Source: a virus
Direction: 5' to 3' (one strand)
Length of the DNA: 54,764 nt
IMG/VR virus record: IMGVR_UViG_3300020160_000534
Coordinates: 1-54,764 of that record
Part shown: positions 1 to 7,219 of the stretch, one piece after another
Position numbering within the stretch: position 1 is the first letter of the stretch
Layout: each line of letters begins with the position of its first letter
Position numbers and translations under genes: made by a program
Notes under the pieces: generated by a model
Database searches by the model: none
Seen by the model: the letters and a program-made list of their open reading frames with translations, nothing else
What the model was told of the DNA's origin: nothing

Positions 1-771
1 ATGAGGTGTTCCTCCACTTGCAGTAGTAGCACCGCCACCTCCTCCACCACCTTGTCCAGCTGTGCCATTTCTAGAACTATCATTGCTACTATTAGATGGT
101 CCACCAGTGCCACCTGCACCAGTATATCCGCCAGCACCACCACCAGCGCCACCAGAACCACCTGGAGTAGATGCACCACCATTACCACCACCATCACCAG
201 TGTAAGTTCCACCAGTACCAGAAGCACTTCCACCACCACCCTTTACAGTTGATGTGTTTATAAAATAACTATCGCCACCTGCGCCACCTGGAGTTGATAC
301 AAATGTTCCACCCATGTAAGTACTATAACCACCAGCGCCAACTACTACAGTATATGTTTGTTCAGGAACAACTGTGATATTATTTTTCCAACCGAGTCCA
401 CCACCACCGCCACCTGAGATTCCAGAACCTTGAAATCCACCAGAACCACCCCCTGCGCCACCACCTACACAGACAACAGAAACAGAAGTTACTCCAATTG
501 GAACAGTCCATGTATAAGTACCAGCAGCAGTAAATTCTACTTGTCCAGCCCCAGCTGGCAGAGTTAGTGTATATTCATCAAAGTGTCCACTAACTAGATA
601 TTTTCCATCGCTAGTTCTACGCTCAGCAGTACCTGCAGATAAATTAGTCTCGTCAAATTCTGCAGCATAAACTCCATTAGAATCAACTTTAATAGAGTTG
701 TGTGTTATTTCATTAAACTCTTTGGTTGTTTGAAGTATTCCAGTAGAATATAATCTGGATATAGTTGCCAT
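1..771 (-). CDS. Glycine-rich tail adhesin, C-terminus off the window
   Basis: I translated 257 residues from the ATG at 771; the frame stays open to base 1, so the C-terminus is missing. Residues 1-80 look like an ordinary fibre or attachment region. Residues about 80-105 (FTAAGTYTWTVPIGVTSV) match the entry strand typical of glycine-rich phage and bacterial surface domains. From about residue 107 onward the chain is dominated by runs of three to six glycines separated by short Ser/Thr/Asn/Tyr stretches. Such segments in phage adhesins can fold as polyglycine-II sandwiches at the receptor-binding tip. The start overlaps the stop of the upstream fibre gene as TAATG, so the two are probably translationally coupled. 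Inference: distal receptor-binding protein. Adhesin-type structure is fairly sure; the receptor is unknown. Confidence 0.7.
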   Translation of the reverse strand, partial: MATISRLYSTGILQTTKEFNEITHNSIKVDSNGVYAAEFDETNLSAGTAERRTSDGKYLVSGHFDEYTLTLPAGAGQVEFTAAGTYTWTVPIGVTSVSVVCVGGGAGGGSGGFQGSGISGGGGGGLGWKNNITVVPEQTYTVVVGAGGYSTYMGGTFVSTPGGAGGDSYFINTSTVKGGGGSASGTGGTYTGDGGGNGGASTPGGSGGAGGGAGGYTGAGGTGGPSNSSNDSSRNGTAGQGGGGGGGATTASGGTPH

Positions 772-1463
772 TATCCAAACACCGTATCTAGAGTGCCAGT
801 GGCAGTATTATAAAATTGATATACTGCGCTTACGTTACTTGCATTAACGAAGCCAACTTTACCACCCGTGTAAATATTACCCGCAACACCAACACCACCA
901 GAAACTTTTAATGCACCAGTAGCTGTTGTCGTAGAAGCAGTTGAATCAGTAAGGGTAACGACACCAGAATACGTATGCGCACCAGAAAAAGTGCCAGATA
1001 AAGATCCACCATTAATGGTCGGTGATGTTAGAGTTTTATTGGTTAGTGTATCAGTAGTGGCACGACCGACTAATGTATCAGTAGAAGTTGGTAGAGTTAA
1101 AGTGCCAGTATTAACAATAGTAGCGATAACTGGAGCAGTTAAAGTTTTATTGGTTAATGTTTCTGCGCCAGCTAAAGTGGCAAAATCACCATCAGTTAAT
1201 GCTGAATTAAACTGAGCAACTGTACCACTTATAGTATTGCTACCTAAAGCGATTGTTTTGTTTGTTAGGGTTTGTGTACCAGTTAAGGTAACATTTGATG
1301 GATTATTCGAATCGTTTGAGAACGATTGAATTGTATTGGAAGAGTTTTTGAAATACAGCTTACCATCAGCATAGTTTAATGCCAACTCACCATATTCTAA
1401 ATCACCAACGACTGGAACTTTTGCTCCAACAGATGATTTCTTGAGTATAATTTTATTACTCAT
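771..1463 (-). CDS. Short tail-fibre-like repeat protein
   Basis: A 230-residue protein. The N-terminus (residues 3-40, IILKKSSVGAKVPVVGDLEYGELALNY) resembles the attachment segment seen at the start of many T4-like fibre proteins, and the 888-residue neighbour starts in a similar way. The body contains three copies of a TLTNKT-centred beta repeat (TQTLTNKTIA, AETLTNKTLTAP, TDTLTNKTLTSP). The segment from ETLTNKTLTAP to TDTLTNKT recurs almost unchanged in the 888-residue fibre. It ends by a TAATG overlap with the glycine-rich adhesin gene. A late-promoter box and a hairpin lie just upstream. Likely a trimeric fibre segment or an adaptor carrying the adhesin; receptor specificity cannot be read. 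Confidence 0.7.
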   Translation of the reverse strand: MSNKIILKKSSVGAKVPVVGDLEYGELALNYADGKLYFKNSSNTIQSFSNDSNNPSNVTLTGTQTLTNKTIALGSNTISGTVAQFNSALTDGDFATLAGAETLTNKTLTAPVIATIVNTGTLTLPTSTDTLVGRATTDTLTNKTLTSPTINGGSLSGTFSGAHTYSGVVTLTDSTASTTTATGALKVSGGVGVAGNIYTGGKVGFVNASNVSAVYQFYNTATGTLDTVFG

Positions 1464-1484
1464 TCATCTTCCTAAAAAGGTTAA

Positions 1485-1520
1485 GTTGGGATAAAAATCC
1501 CAACAACTAATTGTATTTAG
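1485..1520 (-). promoter_or_regulatory. Late promoter box plus leader hairpin
   Basis: On the minus strand a CTAAATAC box (1520-1513) is followed after 8 bases by a perfect 8-bp hairpin, GTTGGGAT/ATCCCAAC with a TTTT loop (1504-1485). The start codon is at 1463, preceded by AGGAAG. With the usual T4 late spacing the transcript would start at, or just before, the hairpin, so the hairpin would cap the mRNA 5' end. The same geometry occurs upstream of the gene starting at 5903. The hairpin could also be a weak terminator for readthrough from the upstream fibre gene. Confidence 0.5.
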
Positions 1521-1526
1521 TAACTA

Positions 1527-4193
1527 TTAATATGTTCCGCCATCGATATTAAATCCATCGAGAGTAGAAGTTGCAGCACCAGCACCAGTAATATTTCCCT
1601 GAGCCGTAATAGTGCCACTTGCATTTAATGTAGTGAACGCACCAGTGTTTGTAGTAGTGGCACCGATTGGAGTATTGTTAATACTACCAGTAGTGATTAT
1701 AGCACCAGTGATTGTTTTGTTAGTAAGTGTATCAGTAGTAGCCCGACCAACTAGAGTATCAGTAGAAGTTGGAAGTGTTAATGTACCAGTGTTAACTATA
1801 GTTGCGATAACTGGAGCAGTTAGAGTCTTATTAGTTAAAGTCTCAGTACCAGCCAAAGTAGCAAGAGTACCAGTAACAGGTAATGTTAATGTAGTATTAG
1901 CAGTTGCAGTTAACGCAATAGTATATGCACCGATAGTGCTTAAATTACCACCAAGCGTAATAGTGCTAGACCCATTATTAACACCAGTACCGCCATAAGT
2001 TGGACCAACTACAGTGCCTTGCCAAGTACCAGTACCGATTGTGCCAAGAGTAGTGATAGTTGATTGACCAACATAACTTGCAGAGATATCAATTGCATCC
2101 GCAGAGATAGATATACGACCCGCAGTTCCAACTGCATCAAGCGTATTACCGTTCTTAGTTAAACCATCACCAGCAATAACAGAACCAGCACCAGAGAACT
2201 GAACGAAGGTAATCGGTGTAGTACCGATAGTAACAGCACCTACGTTAGTACATACATAACCATTGCTTGCGCCAACAGTGCCTTCTTCAACGAAAGTAAA
2301 CGCACCTGGAGTGATTTCACTATTTTCATCAGCGTCAACTGTACGAGTTAATACCCAGTTTGCAGAAGCCGAACCAACAGTGGTAACTTTATAGAAACCA
2401 TTCTGTAGACCAGTAGTTTGATCTTTAACAAGAACACGATCTCCAACAGTAAGAACTCTACTATCAATAGTAAGAGCAGCTTGTGTGCCAGAGTTAGTAA
2501 GAGTTGCACCAACACCAGAAGCACCATTAGCATATGTTCCAGTTAAGTTACCAGTTGTAGTAACGATAACTGAATCTTTAACATCAAGACCAGTTTTAAC
2601 TGCGTCAACATAGTTCTTAGTAGCAGCATCGCTAGACTGAGTAGGTTCAGCAACAGAAGTGATACGTTTATTAGAAACGTCAACAGTACCTGTACCAGTT
2701 GGAACTAAATCGATACTATTATTACCAGCTGCAGCGTTAACAGTCATATTGCCAGAAGTGGCAGTAATGCTAGTTGCTAGAGCAGCACCAAGAGTTGGTG
2801 TTACCAGAGTTGGGCTGTTAGAGAATACTAGTACACCAGTGCCAGTCTCATCGGAGATAACCCCAGCAAGTTCAGCAGAAGTAGTTGCAGCGAATACACT
2901 CAGTTTGTTTGCTACATAAGCAACAGTACCACCAGCACCGAATGCTACTGAAGAAGTATCAGTACCAGTTAGAGTTAGAGTATTGCTTGCAGTAAGAGTC
3001 TTACCATCAGCAATGGTCAATGTAGAACCAGTTGCTGGCGCAGTAAACGCTACCTTGTTAATAGAAGTCGCAGTTGCAACACCTAAAACTGGAGTTACCA
3101 AAGTAGGTGTGTTCGAGAATACTACAACACCAGTGCCTGTTTCATCAGTAATCGCTGCAGCTAATTGAGCAGAAGTAGCAACTAAAGTATTGCTAGTTAA
3201 GTCAATTGTTTTGTTAGTGAGTGTATCAGTAGTTGCTTTACCAACTAAAGTATCAGTAGCTGCAGGTAGAGTTAATGAATTTGTTCCAGCAACAGCTGCA
3301 GCAAGTACAGTAATTGTACCAGAAGTAGAACCACTAAATGTAGCACCTGTTGCACCAATGGTTGCACCATTGATTGTTGGGCTAGTTAAAGTCTTATTAG
3401 TAAGAGTCTGAGTACCAGTTAGGGTAGTAACAGTTGAGTCAATATCAAAAGTTACACTAGTGGCAGCACCAACTTTTGCAACAACAGAAGTGATACCAAC
3501 GCCACCAACGAAAGTCATGGTGTCAGTCAATAACGCAAATGCAGAAGTACCAGTGTCGCCAGCAATATTTAAAGTAGTTGCAAGAGAAGCACTACCTGCT
3601 GCAGTTAATTGACCTTGTTGATTAACAGTGAATGTTGGAATCGAAGTGGCAGAGCCATAAGTTCCAGGAGTTACTGCAGTATTAGTGATAGAAATGGTAG
3701 TTGTATTACCAACATCACTTGGAGTTACAGTAATACCTGTACCAGCAGTAACTGCTCCACCAACTGTGTCAAAAATATACTCAGCAAGAGTATCAGTTGT
3801 ACCATTGATATATGGATTGTTAAGGACTAACTTACCAGTACCATTGGGTGTAAGGTTGATGTTACCATTAGTATCAGTTGATGATAGTGTGCTACTTGTT
3901 AACTGTAAGTTACCAACTTTCCAAGTATCGATCGTACCAGTGGCAGAAAGAACTGGAATTGATGATGCGTTTGTTGTTAGCGTACCAGCAGTTGATGCAT
4001 CGATCAAACCAGTATAGTAAGTACCACCGATTACATAGTGATTAGCAGCATTACCTGAGGTTTCTGCGCCCATACCAATGTATAGACGATTACCACCAGC
4101 CCCATTAAGTGCTGAATACGCCAATTCACCAGCACCCAGTGTAGCTGGATTCCCTGATACCGATGAGCGTTTTATTCTAATTATTGATGCCAT
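1527..4193 (-). CDS. Long repetitive tail-fibre protein
   Basis: An 888-residue, Thr/Ser/Gly/Asn-rich, cysteine-poor protein. The N-terminal 40 residues (MASIIRIKRSSVSGNPATLG) are a fibre attachment motif shared with the 230-residue neighbour. The body has at least four TLTNKT repeats and a duplicated block of roughly 85 residues keyed by DETGTGVxVFSNxPTLVTP (about residues 345-365 and 440-460). It also has a region around residues 540-700 with KNYVDAVKTGLDVKDSV, a motif common in marine T4-like fibres, and a YGGTG element near residue 745. The upstream gene ends only 14 bases away, so it belongs to the fibre operon. Function as a virion fibre is inferred from composition and context. Confidence 0.75.
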   Translation of the reverse strand: MASIIRIKRSSVSGNPATLGAGELAYSALNGAGGNRLYIGMGAETSGNAANHYVIGGTYYTGLIDASTAGTLTTNASSIPVLSATGTIDTWKVGNLQLTSSTLSSTDTNGNINLTPNGTGKLVLNNPYINGTTDTLAEYIFDTVGGAVTAGTGITVTPSDVGNTTTISITNTAVTPGTYGSATSIPTFTVNQQGQLTAAGSASLATTLNIAGDTGTSAFALLTDTMTFVGGVGITSVVAKVGAATSVTFDIDSTVTTLTGTQTLTNKTLTSPTINGATIGATGATFSGSTSGTITVLAAAVAGTNSLTLPAATDTLVGKATTDTLTNKTIDLTSNTLVATSAQLAAAITDETGTGVVVFSNTPTLVTPVLGVATATSINKVAFTAPATGSTLTIADGKTLTASNTLTLTGTDTSSVAFGAGGTVAYVANKLSVFAATTSAELAGVISDETGTGVLVFSNSPTLVTPTLGAALATSITATSGNMTVNAAAGNNSIDLVPTGTGTVDVSNKRITSVAEPTQSSDAATKNYVDAVKTGLDVKDSVIVTTTGNLTGTYANGASGVGATLTNSGTQAALTIDSRVLTVGDRVLVKDQTTGLQNGFYKVTTVGSASANWVLTRTVDADENSEITPGAFTFVEEGTVGASNGYVCTNVGAVTIGTTPITFVQFSGAGSVIAGDGLTKNGNTLDAVGTAGRISISADAIDISASYVGQSTITTLGTIGTGTWQGTVVGPTYGGTGVNNGSSTITLGGNLSTIGAYTIALTATANTTLTLPVTGTLATLAGTETLTNKTLTAPVIATIVNTGTLTLPTSTDTLVGRATTDTLTNKTITGAIITTGSINNTPIGATTTNTGAFTTLNASGTITAQGNITGAGAATSTLDGFNIDGGTY

Positions 4194-4207
4194 CTTTTAT
4201 TCTCCGA

Positions 4208-4459
4208 TTAAAATTCGCCACCTTCTAAATTCTGCGCATCAAGCGTAGTAGAAGCAGTCCATTTATTTGTTGTTGTTCTGTATACTAAAAGCGATCCATT
4301 TAACTTACCATTCGTAGTAACATCGACATCGGCGATGTTTGACATAGATTCTACTACAGCTGGTGCAGCTAAGTTTGATTGTGAAAGTGTAAGAACACCT
4401 TCGGAAACTGCAACAGTTAACGCTTCATCTGGGGTAACAATTGCTATTGTATCTGCCAT
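4208..4459 (-). CDS. Small fibre-associated structural protein
   Basis: An 83-residue protein. Its C-terminal half (ADVDVTTNGKLNGSLLVYR followed by a WTAST segment) matches a motif that recurs in phage fibre proteins, where a strand pair precedes the tip. No cysteine, membrane segment or catalytic motif is visible. It lies two bases after the upstream gene and 14 bases before the 888-residue fibre, so it is almost certainly co-translated with them. Probably a small adaptor or a cleaved fibre segment; no specific function can be assigned. Confidence 0.6.
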   Translation of the reverse strand: MADTIAIVTPDEALTVAVSEGVLTLSQSNLAAPAVVESMSNIADVDVTTNGKLNGSLLVYRTTTNKWTASTTLDAQNLEGGEF

Positions 4460-4461
4460 AA

Positions 4462-4797
4462 TTAAATCTGTGTAATTTGTGGGTTAACTGTGACAACTCC
4501 CTCGACTACTCTGGTTTTTGTACCAGATGGAGAAGTTATCTCTACATCATAAAGCCAGCGTCCAGCTGGAATACTAGCAGATTGTACGTCTGTTAATTGC
4601 AGTCTGACTTTCCCAGAAGTTGCTAAGTATATGCTTGATGTGAAATTATAGGATGTGCTGGATTGATATGACTTTCTCATTTGAGAAGCCACGGTATATC
4701 CCGTCAAATCGAGTGCTTGACCATTGGATGCCGATACAGTAATTATATTGCTGTAGTTAGCCCCAGCGTCCACGAATAGATTACTAACAGTCGCCAT
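4462..4797 (-). CDS. Beta-sandwich virion protein
   Basis: A 111-residue protein with the pattern of small baseplate or fibre domains of T4-like phages: alternating hydrophobic strands, an internal LTGYTVASQMRKSYQSS segment, and a closing strand pair (AGRWLYDVEIT, TRVVEGVVTV). The pattern resembles the N-terminal domain of BppU-type baseplate proteins, but I cannot confirm homology. It is the first gene after a perfect TATAAATA late box, so it heads the distal fibre sub-operon (4797 to 1). The start ATG is preceded by AGGATCAG. Likely a virion structural protein. Confidence 0.55.
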   Translation of the reverse strand: MATVSNLFVDAGANYSNIITVSASNGQALDLTGYTVASQMRKSYQSSTSYNFTSSIYLATSGKVRLQLTDVQSASIPAGRWLYDVEITSPSGTKTRVVEGVVTVNPQITQI

Positions 4798-4826
4798 TTT
4801 CTGATCCTAAATTGCTTTTACCTCTT

Positions 4827-4834
4827 TATTTATA
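4827..4834 (-). promoter_or_regulatory. T4-type late promoter TATAAATA
   Basis: A perfect TATAAATA octamer on the minus strand, 29 bases upstream of the ATG at 4797, in a 62-bp gap between the PP-loop gene and the fibre sub-operon. This is the T4 late consensus recognised by gp55 with gp33. The gp33 candidate is in this window at 39415-39630; gp55 is not seen here. Confidence 0.75.
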
Positions 4835-4859
4835 AGCGAGGGATTTTTGTATTTGCAAC

Positions 4860-5903
4860 TTAGTCGATCAGGACATTATGGAAATCGTCTAGTAAAAATA
4901 GCCACTGAGGACGTTGTACGTTGAGGTTTGATATTTTCTTTGATTTGTTTAGAGCATAATCTCGTTCCCCGAATTCTTCGGAAAGGATTTGTCTCATTTG
5001 CCAACGATGTGTATTGGCATCCCCACGAACTTTAGTGAAAGGTTCACTAGTGGTCATAGCCCAGCGTTGGAGATCTTCAGAATCAAAAAACGCATGCATC
5101 TTTTTAGTCTTTTCTATCTGAAGCATTGTTCTATGTTCATATAAGCCAGTGTACCAGTCTAGATTAAAAATGCAATACCATCTCAAATCGGCGACTGTTT
5201 CAATCTTTCTATAAGAATTCTTTATCATTGGATCAAGGAATTCTAATAGTTTAGGATCTATGTTATTCTCATAAGATTCGTGTATAGTTTCTGGAGTGCC
5301 GAGAGTGTGGTGGAACATAGCAGTTCCACCAGTGGCGAACATATCATCTGTTGGACCAAATAACTGGTTTCCACCCATACCACTAACGAAGATGCAATCT
5401 CCTACATTGAAGGAAAATTCGTTATCAGTTGGCTCTACGATAGTATAAGGAAACTCATGTTTTAATCTTCTATCAAACATATCACTAGATTCTAAAATAG
5501 AATTTAATGTACCCCAAACTCTAACTTGATCTGGATCGTTGGAAAATTTCTTTAGCATGAATAAGGCAAATGTACTATCTATTCCACCCGACCATAGCAC
5601 ATGGACCACTTTATTAAGACTTAGTAAATGCTTAGCACGTTCTTCACAAATTTCATAGAAAGATTTGTTAAATGAAGAGTCTACGCTTGGGATTGGATGT
5701 GCATCTACTGCAATATTTAAATAGTGGGGTATCTGCAGAGACCTATCAAATACCATATTATGTTTGTTTAATCCAAAGTTTTCATACTGTTTAAACAAAT
5801 CATCTGAATACTTCTCAGAAAGAAATGGTGAGATCGCTTGTGGATCTTTACGAATTAATTCTGGTACTTGTTTCTTATTGTAATATAAAATTTTTGGTTT
5901 CAT
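4860..5903 (-). CDS. PP-loop ATPase, asparagine-synthase-like
   Basis: A 347-residue protein with a PP-loop motif SGGIDST at residues 105-111, preceded by a hydrophobic strand (VVHVLW). This is the ATP-pyrophosphatase signature of asparagine synthase C-terminal domains, QueC and related adenylating enzymes. No glutaminase domain is present: residues 1-95 are a family-specific lead with no Cys at position 2. A second feature, FVSGMGGNQLFGPTDD (residues about 173-190), resembles the conserved second loop of asparagine-synthase-like enzymes (GxGGDELFGGY). Known members of this fold form amides, including macrolactams in lasso peptides, by adenylating a carboxylate. It is the last gene of the radical SAM/DctP cassette but has its own late promoter and leader hairpin. 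Substrate unknown; modification of a virion protein is inference. Confidence 0.75.
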   Translation of the reverse strand: MKPKILYYNKKQVPELIRKDPQAISPFLSEKYSDDLFKQYENFGLNKHNMVFDRSLQIPHYLNIAVDAHPIPSVDSSFNKSFYEICEERAKHLLSLNKVVHVLWSGGIDSTFALFMLKKFSNDPDQVRVWGTLNSILESSDMFDRRLKHEFPYTIVEPTDNEFSFNVGDCIFVSGMGGNQLFGPTDDMFATGGTAMFHHTLGTPETIHESYENNIDPKLLEFLDPMIKNSYRKIETVADLRWYCIFNLDWYTGLYEHRTMLQIEKTKKMHAFFDSEDLQRWAMTTSEPFTKVRGDANTHRWQMRQILSEEFGERDYALNKSKKISNLNVQRPQWLFLLDDFHNVLID

Positions 5904-5911
5904 AGCCCCTC

Positions 5912-5961
5912 ACGTCAAAATAAAAAGGGGATGACAAGCATCCCCTGTATAATGTATTTAG
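5912..5961 (-). promoter_or_regulatory. Late promoter, leader hairpin or terminator
   Basis: On the minus strand a CTAAATAC box (5961-5954) is followed after 7 bases by a perfect 8-bp hairpin AGGGGATG/CATCCCCT with loop CTTGT (5946-5926), then TTTTTATTTT. The hairpin plus T-run fits an intrinsic terminator after the DctP gene. The box just before it would start a transcript at the hairpin base. The Shine-Dalgarno of the next gene (GAGGGG, about 5904-5909) can pair with the 3' arm CCCCT, so the 5' arm and the SD compete for it. Confidence 0.6.
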
Positions 5962-5967
5962 TATAGA

Positions 5968-6915
5968 TTAATGAGACTTAATACTCTTAACCAAACCAGA
6001 ACTAAAAGAAGACTCAAATCTGTCATGAAGTGGAGTTAATAAATCTTGCATCTTTTTCTGTTCAGATTTAGACATAGAGATAACTTCAACTTTTTCAGCT
6101 TTGCACTGATCTAGAATATTTGGAATATCTGCAACAGATTCTTTACGTTCTGCCTTTGCTGCATTAAATGCTGCTTCAGACATGATCTGTTTAGTTTCAT
6201 CGTCAAACTGATTGAAGAAAGCCTCATTGACAATGATAGAAGTCAAGAACAAACTATGTGCAGTATCGTTAACATACTTGAATGATTTGTTTTGCTGTAG
6301 TGGGAAAATACGAACATAAGTTGATTCACCTGCATCGATGTTTCCACGATCAGCCTGTTCATTCATCTGTTCTAATTCGATGTTTGGATTTGTAATGGCA
6401 CCAAGAGTTTCGAAAGTTGCTTGGGCAACTGGGCTAGAACTAATTCTAACTTTTTTACCTTTCCAAGATTCAATCGTATCTGCTTTAAAATTAGCAGGAA
6501 CTACACGATATCCACCAGAATAAGTAAATGCCATTGCTTTGATCTGAGAGTTCTTCTCAACACCAGCTAACAAATTAGCACCGATTGGACCATCAAGAAT
6601 AGCATCAGCATGATCGTGATCTCTAAACAAGAATGGTAGATCTAACACATTAAGATCTGGATTGATGTCTGCAAGCCAAGTTGTATAGATGTGACCCATC
6701 TCAACTTGTCCAGAACCAACTAAATCCATCATAGATCGTTTTGTTAGTTGTTTACCGAAATTGTACTTTTGAGAATACTCAGTCAATGAGAGAATCTCAA
6801 CATTAAATTTTCCATTAGTTCTTTCGTTAACTTCTTTGGAAAATGCCTCGGCTACCTTCAAAAATAAACCAATAGGCTCATGAGCGATAACCCATTTTAT
6901 ATTTTTAACTGTCAT
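5968..6915 (-). CDS. DctP-type TRAP solute-binding protein, no signal peptide
   Basis: A 315-residue protein with the full pattern of the TRAP dicarboxylate-binding family. Visible are AEAFSKEVNERTNGKFNVEI near residue 22, GSGQVEMGHI near residue 88, LDLPFLFRDHDHADAIL near residue 113, and WKGKKVRISSSP near residue 150. The last includes the arginine that coordinates the substrate carboxylate in this family, and EQMNEQADRGNIDAGES follows near residue 180. Family members are periplasmic and normally carry a signal peptide. This one starts directly with the first strand (MTVKNIKWVIAHEP), so it equals a mature protein kept in the cytoplasm or built into the virion. It overlaps the 104-residue gene by 11 bases and has a strong AGGAG inside that gene. 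No DctQ/DctM membrane genes are present in the window. A role as a virion ligand is inference. Confidence 0.85.
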   Translation of the reverse strand: MTVKNIKWVIAHEPIGLFLKVAEAFSKEVNERTNGKFNVEILSLTEYSQKYNFGKQLTKRSMMDLVGSGQVEMGHIYTTWLADINPDLNVLDLPFLFRDHDHADAILDGPIGANLLAGVEKNSQIKAMAFTYSGGYRVVPANFKADTIESWKGKKVRISSSPVAQATFETLGAITNPNIELEQMNEQADRGNIDAGESTYVRIFPLQQNKSFKYVNDTAHSLFLTSIIVNEAFFNQFDDETKQIMSEAAFNAAKAERKESVADIPNILDQCKAEKVEVISMSKSEQKKMQDLLTPLHDRFESSFSSGLVKSIKSH

Positions 6916-7219
6916 TTTTTAGTTCTCCTAATTTGCTGGTATCAAAAGACCAGACTTGTGTTTGGTTCTGAAAATTTAAGGTTCTTTTCAAGAAAGCCAC
7001 CTTATTATTTATAAGATCTGTAATTGTATTTAGGTCAATCTCATCTTTATTTATAACAGAGTGTAGTGGAATCAGGCTATCTCTGTACCCATATTCTTTA
7101 GTATCACTATCAAATTGGAATAGTTCTTTAACAGTATAATGTTCGATAGTTCCACTGTTTCCTACAATTCTAGGGAATTGATTAATCTCTAATACATATC
7201 CTTTAAAGAAACTACTCAT
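6905..7219 (-). CDS. Unknown 104-residue cassette protein
   Basis: I do not recognise a family. The protein is soluble, has no cysteine, and is rich in charged residues and aromatics. A beta-rich first half (YVLEINQFPRIVG, HYTVKELFQFD) is followed by a likely helix (LNTITDLINNKVAFLKRTL). Its start overlaps the stop of the radical SAM gene as ATGA and its end overlaps the DctP gene by 11 bases, so the three are translationally coupled. That coupling suggests a stoichiometric partner, for example a peptide-recognition or chaperone subunit of the radical SAM enzyme. This is inference from position only. Confidence 0.6.
   Translation of the reverse strand: MSSFFKGYVLEINQFPRIVGNSGTIEHYTVKELFQFDSDTKEYGYRDSLIPLHSVINKDEIDLNTITDLINNKVAFLKRTLNFQNQTQVWSFDTSKLGELKNDS

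Noticed and set aside
1010-3450. Regular DNA repeats suggesting a CRISPR-like array
   Set aside because: The repeats are degenerate, in coding frame, with variable spacing; they encode TLTNKT fibre units.
1612-4017. Several long plus-strand ORFs opposite the fibre genes
   Set aside because: They are Val/Pro/Leu-rich mirror frames of Thr/Asn/Gly repeats, with no RBS; low-complexity shadows.
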